Assembly: GCF_900143625.1 (NCBI RefSeq)
Contig: NZ_FRFF01000143.1
Span: 1 to 32,690 of the forward strand
Reading direction: 5' to 3'
Length of the DNA: 32,690 nucleotides
Origin: Nocardiopsis sp. JB363
Lineage (GTDB): Bacteria > Actinomycetota > Actinomycetes > Streptosporangiales > Streptosporangiaceae
Positions 14,517 through 21,753 of this stretch are shown piece by piece (positions within the stretch are counted from its first letter, which is position 1; each line of letters begins with the position of its first letter). Position numbers and translations under genes: made by a program. The notes below the pieces were generated by a model, which made no database searches, was not told the DNA's origin, and saw only the letters and a list, made by a program, of their open reading frames with translations.

Positions 14517-16391
14517 TCAGGGCACCAGACCGTGGACCGAGGGAAGATCATCGCCCCGGTACCCGTCGTCGACGTAGGAGACGACCGCCCCGGGAACGGA
14601 GAGGACACCGTGCCGGACATTCCCTGAACCGAGGTCGGGGTCGAAGAGACGCTCGCCGTCGAACCGGATCCAGCGCGGTGTTCCCGCCTTCTCGGTGTCG
14701 GTTTCCTCTATCGGAAGGACCAACACGACCCGCTCGCCCTCTTCGATCCCCGCCTCTACGACCTCGCTCGTCCTGGGCGGGTTGAGGGACAAGACCAGCG
14801 CACCTTCCAGCACGGCGGAGGGACCTTCGAAGTAGTGGCCGAGGCCCCACTCGACCTCGACACTGGAGACGACCTCGCCGTCGGAGTCGGACCTCTTCAA
14901 CAGCCAAGGACCGAGCGCCTCCAGCTCCTCCTGAGCGACCACGGCACCCTCGGTGTCGGCGGCCAGGGTGCCGGGAGCCATCTCGTACGAGTGGTACTCC
15001 TGCTCGGGATGGTCGGGGACGACATCGACCGGCTCTCCGGTGTTCAAGCCGAACAACCGTTCCCCGGCCGCGACCACGGGGCCTCCCTCACTCCACGTCT
15101 TGGGCCGAACGATGTCGGCGTCGTCCCACGCCAAACGTCGGGACGGCTCCACTTCCGTACGCCAGAGCTCCTCACCGGTCATGGTGTCCAGGACGACCAG
15201 GACCCTCTCCGCGTCGTCGGGCCGCCCCAATCGGTCGAGGGCCAGCGTCAACTCGGTTTCTCCGCTCTCCAGGACGCTCTCGTCGAAGTGTTCCTCGTCC
15301 AGGCAGGTCCGGGAGACCAGTAGGCGGTCACCGTACAGTCGCGTCCGCACACTTTCCCGAGGCAGGCACACCCGGCCCGCTTCCCGGGTCAGGGGGTACT
15401 CCCATTCGGGTTCCGCGGAGTCGAGGTCGTACCCCACCACGGAGCCGCCTTCGTCGTCTTCCTCGACCCCCATCATCCGTTCGGCGTTCACGTGCCGCCA
15501 CCAGGAGTCCGCGTCCTCGTGTTCGGGCAGCGGCCTCTCCCGGACGACCTCGCCGGTGGCGGTGTCCAACACGAGGATGGTGGCGGGCGTCGCGCGGCCC
15601 TCCCGGTACAGGAGGTAGACGTGTTCCTCGTCCCCCGGGACGAGCCCGGACCCGAGGATCTCGGAGTGCGAGCGCCGGTAGGTCCACATCTCCTCGCCGG
15701 TGGACCCGTCCAAGGCGACGAAACCGTCCCGGTACCGAACGACCGGACCCCGGAGGCCACGCCCCACCTCCTGGATCGGTAGTTCGGGCTCCCAGGACCA
15801 CCCCACCCGGGTGACGTCGGTGGGGAACGGGTCGGGTTCGCCCGCCGCGGCGACCCTGTGCTCGATCTCCACCCAGGTGGTGAGCAGCGGGGTCAGGGCA
15901 GTGACCATGAGCAGAGCCGTCGCACCGGCGACCAGGCCACCGAGCAGGGCCTTCCAGCCACCACCGGGTGCCGTTATGGGAGCGAAGACCAGCAGCACGA
16001 TCCCCAGCACGACCGCGCCGATACCGCCCCACACCCCGAACGCCTCTGTGAGGTGCAGGCCGCCCTCGGACACGGACGAGGACACGAAGTGAGTCGGGAA
16101 AGCCCACCAGGCCAACCCCACGGCCGTGGCGGCGATCAAGGACCGGAGCACGAGACCGGCGGCGGATCCCTGGTCTTCGTCATCGGCCGGTGCGGAGCCT
16201 CGGTCGCGTCGGATGTTGATCCGCACCACCGGCACCACGAACGCCAGGAAGAGCAGCAGGACCACCGGGATGCCAAAGCCCTCGGCCGCCTGGGAACCGA
16301 CCCCGGTCAGGCGGACCACGGTCAAGACCACGCCCCCGACCACCATCGTCATCCCGGCCCATCCGAGCACGCCTGCGAGCCGCCCGCCCAC
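14517..16391 (-). CDS. Membrane-anchored PQQ-like beta-propeller protein
   Basis: The protein is 624 residues. Five hydrophobic segments (about 8-28, 40-59, 82-99, 119-139, 147-168) are followed by a roughly 450-residue domain. That domain has repeated PQQ/WD-like blade ends: ALDGSTGEEMWTYR, VLDTATGEVVRERPL and VLDTMTGEELWRTEVE. With five helices and the N-terminus inside, the propeller would face outside. The start is GTG at 16391 with GGAGTGA five bases upstream. No catalytic residues are recognisable, so a scaffold or sensor role is as likely as a dehydrogenase. It lies 70 bases downstream of the glyoxalase-like gene on the same strand. The 167 bp between its end and the SDR gene (14350-14516) show nothing clear. 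Confidence 0.75.
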   Translation of the reverse strand: MGGRLAGVLGWAGMTMVVGGVVLTVVRLTGVGSQAAEGFGIPVVLLLFLAFVVPVVRINIRRDRGSAPADDEDQGSAAGLVLRSLIAATAVGLAWWAFPTHFVSSSVSEGGLHLTEAFGVWGGIGAVVLGIVLLVFAPITAPGGGWKALLGGLVAGATALLMVTALTPLLTTWVEIEHRVAAAGEPDPFPTDVTRVGWSWEPELPIQEVGRGLRGPVVRYRDGFVALDGSTGEEMWTYRRSHSEILGSGLVPGDEEHVYLLYREGRATPATILVLDTATGEVVRERPLPEHEDADSWWRHVNAERMMGVEEDDEGGSVVGYDLDSAEPEWEYPLTREAGRVCLPRESVRTRLYGDRLLVSRTCLDEEHFDESVLESGETELTLALDRLGRPDDAERVLVVLDTMTGEELWRTEVEPSRRLAWDDADIVRPKTWSEGGPVVAAGERLFGLNTGEPVDVVPDHPEQEYHSYEMAPGTLAADTEGAVVAQEELEALGPWLLKRSDSDGEVVSSVEVEWGLGHYFEGPSAVLEGALVLSLNPPRTSEVVEAGIEEGERVVLVLPIEETDTEKAGTPRWIRFDGERLFDPDLGSGNVRHGVLSVPGAVVSYVDDGYRGDDLPSVHGLVP

Positions 16392-16461
16392 GTCTCACTC
16401 CCTGTCCACTTGTGTCCCGCTCGTCACCGTTCGTACGCCGAGGGCAGCCTAGAGGTTCGGC

Positions 16462-17109
16462 TCAACGCAGGACGAACTCGCCCTTCGGGCCACGCAGGAC
16501 CGCCTCCAGCAGCGAACCCGGCCCCTCCATGAGGTCCAGGTCCACCCCGAGCGCGGACAGGGCCGGGGCGAGGCGGGCCGGCTCGGGGTGTTCGGCGCGC
16601 AGGGACACCAGTTCCAGGGTGGGTAGATCCCCCAGGCCGGGCTGCGGCGTACTCCCCCAGTCGATGAGGAAGGGCACCGGCGCGGGGTAGCCCTCAGGTT
16701 CCCGTTTGGCCAGGTGCCAGTGGAGGACATCGCCCTCGGGGGTGGCCCGGGACCAGGGTTCGACGTCGCCGGGGTCGTGTCCCACCGCGCGAGCCCGCTC
16801 CACAGCGGCGGTCAGGTCCTCGGCGACCCGGACCGCGAAGGTCGCCAGGTGGGGGCGTTCCAGATCGGCCAGACCGAACACCTCCACCGGTCCGGGGTCG
16901 GCGCGTTCGGGATCGGGGCCGACGATCTCCAGGTAGTGGGGCGCGCGGTCGCCGTCGACGGTGAGCGCGACCAGGGCGTTGGCCGAACCGACCGGGTGCC
17001 GGCCGCCCCGGGCCGGTGCGACGCCGGTGCGTTCCGCGAAGGCGGATACGGCCGCCGCCAGGTCCGGTACGGCGTAGACCAGGTGGTCGAGGGTGCCGGG
17101 AAAGCTCAT
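16462..17109 (-). CDS. VOC/glyoxalase-like domain protein
   Basis: The protein is 215 residues. The N-terminal half shows the vicinal-oxygen-chelate pattern: TLDHLVYAVPDLAAAVSAF (with a potential metal-ligand His8), a second strand motif GSANALVAL, and YLEIVGPDP carrying an acidic ligand. The overall layout resembles the Glyoxalase_3-like family (PF13468). The ATG at 17109 follows GGAAGGGA by five bases. It is 40 bases downstream of the F420/PPOX-family gene, so the two are probably co-transcribed. The substrate is unknown. Confidence 0.75.
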   Translation of the reverse strand: MSFPGTLDHLVYAVPDLAAAVSAFAERTGVAPARGGRHPVGSANALVALTVDGDRAPHYLEIVGPDPERADPGPVEVFGLADLERPHLATFAVRVAEDLTAAVERARAVGHDPGDVEPWSRATPEGDVLHWHLAKREPEGYPAPVPFLIDWGSTPQPGLGDLPTLELVSLRAEHPEPARLAPALSALGVDLDLMEGPGSLLEAVLRGPKGEFVLR

Positions 17110-17149
17110 GGGTGTCCCTTCCGAGTCGCACTCACCGCACAGGGGCTGA

Positions 17150-17611
17150 TCAGGCCTTGTCGGCGGGGAATCCTCCGGTGGCGATCGGGCCCCACCGGTC
17201 GGGGGTGACGCGGACCAGCGCCTTGTCCTGCTGCCGCATCGCCTGCCGGTACTCGTCCCAGTCGGGGTGCTCGCCCGCGATCACTCGGAAGTACTCGACG
17301 AGGGGTTCGACGGCCTCCTCGCCGTCGAGGACCTCGGCGGTGCCGTCCACCTGAACCCAGGGCCCGTCGAAGTCCTCGGAGAGGACGACCACGCTGACCT
17401 GCGGGTTCCTTTGGGCGTTACGGGCCTTGGCACGCTCGGGGTAGGTGGAGACGACGATGCGGCCCTCGGTGTCGACCCCGCACGTCACCGGTGAGGCCTG
17501 GGGTGAGCCGTCGGTCTTCCGAGTGATCAGCAGCGCGTGGTGTCGAGGACGGACGAAGTCCAGGAGTTCGTCACGGTCGACCTCGGTGTTGGTGGCGATC
17601 TTGCGGGCCAT
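17150..17611 (-). CDS. PPOX-class F420-dependent flavin/deazaflavin-binding protein
   Basis: The protein is 153 residues and soluble. It has the split beta-barrel layout of the pyridoxamine-5'-phosphate-oxidase-like family: HHALLITRKTDGSPQASPV near 24-42, VVSTYPERAKARNAQRNPQVSVVV (read in two blocks, about 53-76), and WVQVDGTAEV. The basic KARN-x-xRNP segment is typical of Rv1155-like F420-dependent members. I chose the ATG at 17611; the frame is open to 17662 through a GTG, but that adds residues not expected in the family. It likely reduces a small molecule with F420H2. It forms a probable operon with the following VOC protein. Confidence 0.82.
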   Translation of the reverse strand: MARKIATNTEVDRDELLDFVRPRHHALLITRKTDGSPQASPVTCGVDTEGRIVVSTYPERAKARNAQRNPQVSVVVLSEDFDGPWVQVDGTAEVLDGEEAVEPLVEYFRVIAGEHPDWDEYRQAMRQQDKALVRVTPDRWGPIATGGFPADKA

Positions 17612-17692
17612 GTTCTCGCTTTCCCAAGTGCGGATTCGGTAGCCCGGAACTACCCGGGTCACTTTGGCCGAACCCCGTGATGTTCGGATGTC

Positions 17693-18508
17693 TCAGCAGG
17701 TTTCGAGTAGGTGGCCGGATTCCGATTCCGGCACCAGGTCGAGGTCGCGCAGGATCGTCCGCGTGGGCGCATCGGAGTCGCACACCTCGGCGAAGGAGAC
17801 CCCTGCTTCCTCCAGGTCCTCCGGATACTCGATGTCGAGTACGTTCTCCTCGCCGTACACCCGCGTGTAGCCGTCGCACTCCGACCAGGCCCCGCACGAC
17901 TCGGTGATGGCGAAGTCGAAGCCGACTTCCTCGCGGCCTCTTTCGGATTCCTCCACCGTGTTCTTCTGCGCCGCGTCCATGCCCCGCTCGTGCACCAAGG
18001 CCACCAAGTCCAACGCCAGCGCCAGGTTGTCGTCACTGTTCAGGGCTTCGTTGGAACGCAGGTAGGAGTCGAGGTTGTCGAACTCGACGGCGTCGAAGCC
18101 GGTCTCGGCGCAGTGGTCGATGGTGTCGGTGAGTACTTCCGCGATGCGCTCGCGTCGGTCTTCCGTCGACGTGTCCAGGAGGAACTCGTCCGGCCACCCC
18201 GGATCCGCCACCGGTTCCCCGGCCTCGTTCCGTAGGAGGAGGTCGGGGAGTTCCTGCCAGAAGTCCAGGTCACCCGGCTGAGTCTGGAAGCCGTTGACGT
18301 AGCAGATCGAGTACAGGCCGGGCTCAGGGTCGGCGGAGGAGTCCCGGACCACGATGTCGACGCCTGATGGAGGTGGATAGGCCCCGCCCAGCTGGTAGTC
18401 GAAGCCGCCTTCCTCGGGAAGGCCGTCCGGACTCCAGGAAGCACAAGCCGCAAGGGACGCTGCCAGCCCCACAGACAGCATCACGGCACGCCCGACACGA
18501 GCACCCAA
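17693..18508 (-). CDS. GH114-type (endo-alpha-1,4-polygalactosaminidase-like) lipoprotein
   Basis: From the TTG at 18508 the protein is 271 residues. It starts with a lipoprotein signal: Arg4 and Arg7, a hydrophobic core, and lipobox LAAC with Cys22. The mature part has the TIM-barrel pattern of the GH114/TM1410 group, with GLYSICYVNG, GWPDEFLLDTS, and FDAVEFDNLDSY carrying the acidic residues expected in the active site. It would be an exported, lipid-anchored hydrolase acting on galactosamine-containing polymers; the substrate is inferred from family. GAAGGGAAG lies seven bases upstream of the TTG. The open frame runs to 18871, but that part crosses a CRISPR remnant and is not coding. Internal GTG/ATG starts a few codons in are possible. 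Confidence 0.75.
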   Translation of the reverse strand: MGARVGRAVMLSVGLAASLAACASWSPDGLPEEGGFDYQLGGAYPPPSGVDIVVRDSSADPEPGLYSICYVNGFQTQPGDLDFWQELPDLLLRNEAGEPVADPGWPDEFLLDTSTEDRRERIAEVLTDTIDHCAETGFDAVEFDNLDSYLRSNEALNSDDNLALALDLVALVHERGMDAAQKNTVEESERGREEVGFDFAITESCGAWSECDGYTRVYGEENVLDIEYPEDLEEAGVSFAEVCDSDAPTRTILRDLDLVPESESGHLLETC

Positions 18509-18570
18509 GGCGGTTCTTCCCTTCGACCCGGCAAGTGGGAGGAGAAGCCGCCCCGAGCGAGGAACCGCCT
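18506..18570 (-). promoter_or_regulatory. Inverted repeat spanning start region of GH114 gene
   Basis: AGGCGGTTC (18508-18516) and GAACCGCCT (18562-18570) are perfect 9-base inverted repeats. On the minus strand the 3' arm covers the bases between the ribosome site and the TTG start. Folding of the message could therefore hide the start codon. The 45-base interior also carries a GGCGGCTTCTCC run. Whether it is regulatory is unknown. Confidence 0.35.
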
Positions 18571-18687
18571 CCCCACCCTCAGTCAAGCACCACCTCGGCT
18601 CGGCGAGAGCAAGTACCCGAAGACGTCCACCCCACGTACAGGGGCGCAGATCACTCACCAGAAGAACTGCTGGGGCGGGGTGAGCCC

Positions 18688-18780
18688 CCCTCCATCCCCG
18701 CGTGCGCGGGGAGCAGGCGACATGCCTTCTCCTCAGAAGCCATCCGCCAGGGAGCATCCCCGCATGCGCGGGGGAAGCAG
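18688..18780 (-). CRISPR. Two-repeat remnant of an older CRISPR array
   Basis: The copy at 18688-18716 matches the main repeat except for its first three bases (CCC for GGG). The copy at 18750-18780 is more decayed, with CATGCG for CGTGCG and two extra bases near its 3' end. They enclose a 33-base spacer (18717-18749). No leader is recognisable on either side. It lies about 725 bp beyond the trailer end of array 1, with hicBA between. It is probably a stranded fragment of array 1 or of a lost array. Confidence 0.75.
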
Positions 18781-18792
18781 GTCTCAGCCAGG

Positions 18793-18828
18793 CGGAGACA
18801 CCCTCACCTATGCGAAAAGGCGTCTCCG
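18793..18828 (-). terminator. Hairpin downstream of hicA
   Basis: On the minus strand CGGAGACGCC and GGTGTCTCCG form a 10-bp stem with one G-U pair and a 16-base loop, about 82 bases after the hicA stop. It could end the hicBA transcript. The rest of 18829-18910 holds nothing I recognise and is AT-richer than the chromosome around it. Confidence 0.35.
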
Positions 18829-18910
18829 ACAGACGTATGGAGTGTCCACTCTTCCTGCTGATGAGCGACACCCGAAGTGGAAAATTTACGAGAGCCCACC
18901 GGGAAGGAAC

Positions 18911-19132
18911 TCACAGAAGATCACGAAGTTGGTCGACCGTCATCCCTGTTTTACGCAGGATGGAGGCAGTGGTGCCACGCTTGAGCTCCTTATGCAATGG
19001 CACTACGACCACCCGAGATTCGAATCTCAACACAGCATGGCTACCTTTGGTACGAACATGCCCATAGCCGACATTCTTCAGCGCAGCTATTACTTGGAGA
19101 CCCGAAACAATCGGGGTATGGCTTGGACTCAC
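18911..19132 (-). CDS. hicA: HicA-family mRNA interferase toxin
   Basis: The protein is 73 residues, the normal size for HicA. It has the double-stranded-RNA-binding-like fold pattern: VSGLQVIAALKNVGY, then KGSH with the catalytic His32, then VVPLHKELKRGTTASILRK and a C-terminal TVDQLRDLL. HicA toxins cleave mRNA and tmRNA when freed from HicB. The start is GTG at 19132, overlapping the hicB stop as GTGA, so toxin translation is coupled to antitoxin. The order antitoxin-first is the reverse of the E. coli hicAB pair. The locus is about 51 percent GC by hand count over 19021-19200, well below the cas genes, suggesting recent transfer. Confidence 0.88.
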   Translation of the reverse strand: MSPSHTPIVSGLQVIAALKNVGYGHVRTKGSHAVLRFESRVVVVPLHKELKRGTTASILRKTGMTVDQLRDLL

Positions 19133-19362
19133 GCAGGCAAGCGTATGTCGATCTCAGTAGCTTTACTGGCGTTTTGACCCAACTGGCGAATGGCTTCTTC
19201 GTCTTCCTCAAAGTACAACTCCAGAGCCTCCGTGAGGGCTTCGAGAGCCTCCTGCTCTGTTTCCCCTTGAGAAGCAACTTCAACGTCCACCGCACGTGCC
19301 ACAAAGCCCCCGCACTCAGGGTCCGGTGTCAACGTAACGGCCAGATGCAGTACACGGTGCAT
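19129..19362 (-). CDS. hicB: HicB-family antitoxin, short form
   Basis: From the ATG at 19362 the protein is 77 residues. It fits the small HicB fold: LHLAVTLTPDPECGGFVARAVDVEVASQG (in two strands and a turn), then TEQEALEALTEALELYFEED as the helix. It stops before any ribbon-helix-helix or HTH domain, so it may neutralise HicA without binding DNA, or only weakly. An upstream in-frame ATG at 19416 would add 18 residues that do not look like the family. No Shine-Dalgarno sequence precedes 19362. A TACTGT seven bases upstream could be a -10 hexamer for a leaderless message. It directly precedes hicA and lies just beyond the trailer end of CRISPR array 1. Confidence 0.82.
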   Translation of the reverse strand: MHRVLHLAVTLTPDPECGGFVARAVDVEVASQGETEQEALEALTEALELYFEEDEEAIRQLGQNASKATEIDIRLPA

Positions 19363-19506
19363 GAAAGCAACAGTACCCGGGACGATCCACGCGCACCGAG
19401 AGAGCCCGAAAAGCATCGTGATCGTAGCTCTCAGCGCTGGGATCCCGTTCCCACATCCCCGTCACCGAAGGGCCCTGGACGTGGTGCGGGACGACGCCAG
19501 GGGACC

Positions 19507-21305
19507 CATCCCCTCCCCGCGTGCGCGGGGAGCAGCAGGGTCCTCCAGGTACAGGCCGTCGGTGTCGGGGTCCATCCCCGCGTGCGCGGGGAGCAGTGGG
19601 TGAGTGCACCCACCCCTGCACGTCACACGGGTCCATCCCCGCGTGCGCGGGGAGCAGCACGATGGGGGACCCGTCATCCCTGACGGGTCGGGTCCATCCC
19701 CGCGTGCGCGGGGAGCAGGTCTTACCCGACCGGATCGCACCGTCCCACACGGGTCCATCCCCGCGTGCGCGGGGAGCAGACGGTGTACGTGTCCACGTGG
19801 TCTGATGAGTTGGGTCCATCCCCGCGTGCGCGGGGAGCAGACTCGGGTGCTGCTCATGCCTTCGGTGGAGGAGGGTCCATCCCCGCGTGCGCGGGGAGCA
19901 GAAGACCTTGAAGACCTGGGCCACCCGCGCACGGGGTCCATCCCCGCGTGCGCGGGGAGCAGAAGTGGAAGGCCGAACGCGACCGCCGCAAGGCGGGTCC
20001 ATCCCCGCGTGCGCGGGGAGCAGGTGCGCGGGGTTGGGAGGAGTGTCTCGATGATGGGTCCATCCCCGCGTGCGCGGGGAGCAGCGTCTCACCCGCTCCG
20101 GTGGTGACGGTGCGTGGGGTCCATCCCCGCGTGCGCGGGGAGCAGGGCCCGTAAGCGCTCATCATGGCGTGCCCACCGGGTCCATCCCCGCGTGCGCGGG
20201 GAGCAGGAGACCGGCCTGTCCGACCTGTACGCGGTGCGGGGTCCATCCCCGCGTGCGCGGGGAGCAGATCAAGCGGGGGACGGTGGGGCGTTTGGGCTGG
20301 GGTCCATCCCCGCGTGCGCGGGGAGCAGGGCGTGCGCCTGGTCCTCGGTGGCCAGGACTGTGGGTCCATCCCCGCGTGCGCGGGGAGCAGTCCACCAGGA
20401 CGGTGTTGTCGAGGTGCCCGCCGGGTCCATCCCCGCGTGCGCGGGGAGCAGTCCACCCACCTGCGCAGCTCGGTGATGTCGGTGGGTCCATCCCCGCGTG
20501 CGCGGGGAGCAGTCCCGGTGAAGGAGGCTGATGTCGTAGGCGGCGGGTCCATCCCCGCGTGCGCGGGGAGCAGCGGGTGCGTCCGCCGAGGGTGCGGCGG
20601 TGATCGGGTCCATCCCCGCGTGCGCGGGGAGCAGCGATGGAGGCCGCCGCTGCTGCCAGCGGGTACGGGTCCATCCCCGCGTGCGCGGGGAGCAGGTAGC
20701 TCTCTTGTAGTGCCGACCCTGCGAACCGGGTCCATCCCCGCGTGCGCGGGGAGCAGACCGGCTTGATTTCCCCCCGGTCCACCGCACGGGGTCCATCCCC
20801 GCGTGCGCGGGGAGCAGGTTCCTGTTCTCCCTGGTCGACGCAGACGGGCGGGTCCATCCCCGCGTGCGCGGGGAGCAGATCGCGCTCAACCCCGACCTCA
20901 AAGACGGAGCGGGTCCATCCCCGCGTGCGCGGGGAGCAGAGGTCCGCCGCACCTTCAGGTGTGGCGGACCGGGGTCCATCCCCGCGTGCGCGGGGAGCAG
21001 CAGGTCAGTGCCTTCGCCTTGGACCCGTTGCCGGGTCCATCCCCGCGTGCGCGGGGAGCAGACACCGGGCTGTCCTTGGATCCAGATGCCGGGGGGTCCA
21101 TCCCCGCGTGCGCGGGGAGCAGTCAAACCCTAGGACGCCCTCGCTGGCCCCTCGGGGTCCATCCCCGCGTGCGCGGGGAGCAGCAGGGCGGGTGCCCCCA
21201 CACCCTTGTGGGTGGGGGTCCATCCCCGCGTGCGCGGGGAGCAGGCGTTCGTTGCGGGTGGCTGCGAGGGCGCGGCGGGTCCATCCCCGCGTGCGCGGGG
21301 AGCAG
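19507..21305 (-). CRISPR. CRISPR array 1, type I-E, 30 repeats and 29 spacers
   Basis: The repeat is 29 bases. On the plus strand it starts GGGTCCAT, holds the palindrome CCCCGCGTGCGCGGGG, and ends AGCAG. The period is 61 bases (32-base spacers), except one 33-base spacer at 20329-20361. The leftmost repeat (19507-19535) is degenerate in its first eight bases, marking the old, trailer end. The leader is at the right (21306 on), so transcription runs leftwards and the crRNA-sense repeat starts CTGCTCCCC. Two spacers contain long inverted repeats (19658-19689 and 20940-20971). The array follows cas2 directly. Confidence 0.98.
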
Positions 21306-21396
21306 TCTCGCTGACCTGCGCGTTTACCAAGCGAACATGCTCGAATTTGCAACTAGTTGCGAGTTAGACACTCGGAACAAATCGCGCATAAGAGGA
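21306..21396 (-). promoter_or_regulatory. Leader of CRISPR array 1
   Basis: The 91 bases between the newest repeat and the cas2 stop codon match the leader of array 2 at about 58 of the first 66 positions by hand alignment. TCTCGCTGACCTGCGC, next to the repeat, is identical in both. A perfect 12-base palindrome GCAACTAGTTGC lies at 21349-21360, about 44 bases from the repeat. The leader must hold the integration signals and any array promoter. I see no convincing -10/-35 pair. Confidence 0.85.
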
Positions 21397-21753
21397 TCAT
21401 CTCCCGAAGCGGCGTCGCTTCGACGCCTTGCTCCAACCCTTCTTCGGTGGCCCGCCGTTCCTCTCCCCCACCGCCTCCTGCTTCCTGGAGCGTTGGATCA
21501 GCGTCATCCCCTCATGATCCACCGGCCGCCACTGATGCTCGAAGGTCTCGAAGGCGAAACCCTGCTCGTTGTTGGTCGAGTACACCAACAACGCCCGCCC
21601 GTTACCCGCGTACTGCTGGACTTCGTCCCACAGCACCTCACGCACACGAGCCGACGGCTTGCCGATGAACACACCCGGCGCGATCTGCAACAACCACCTC
21701 GTGAGCAACCCACGCAACCCGGCGGGACAGTTCGTGAGGATCAGCACCGTCAC
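21397..21753 (-). CDS. cas2: CRISPR-associated Cas2, type I-E
   Basis: The protein is 118 residues from the GTG at 21753, which overlaps the cas1 stop as GTGA. It starts VTVLILTNCPAGLRGLLTRW, the usual Cas2e opening, and carries PGVFIGKPSARVREVLW and GFAFETFEHQWRPVDHEG. Cas2 bridges two Cas1 dimers and sets spacer length during integration. Compared with the 94-residue E. coli protein it has an extra tail of about 20 residues that is strongly basic (KKGWSKASKRRR). No DEDDh nuclease is fused. The open frame extends to 21879, but that part lies inside cas1. It is the last cas gene and ends just before leader 1. Confidence 0.95.
   Translation of the reverse strand: MTVLILTNCPAGLRGLLTRWLLQIAPGVFIGKPSARVREVLWDEVQQYAGNGRALLVYSTNNEQGFAFETFEHQWRPVDHEGMTLIQRSRKQEAVGERNGGPPKKGWSKASKRRRFGR

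Noticed and set aside
18509..18871. Long N-terminal extension of the GH114 protein
   Set aside because: It would translate through the CRISPR remnant; the lipoprotein signal starts at the TTG at 18508.
19497..21305. Long open frames on both strands across array 1
   Set aside because: They are translations of the CRISPR repeat (recurrent PSPRARGA, SIPACAGS, VHPRVRGEQ on one strand; APRARGDGP, CSPRTRGWT, LLPAHAGMDP on the other), kept open by repeat periodicity.
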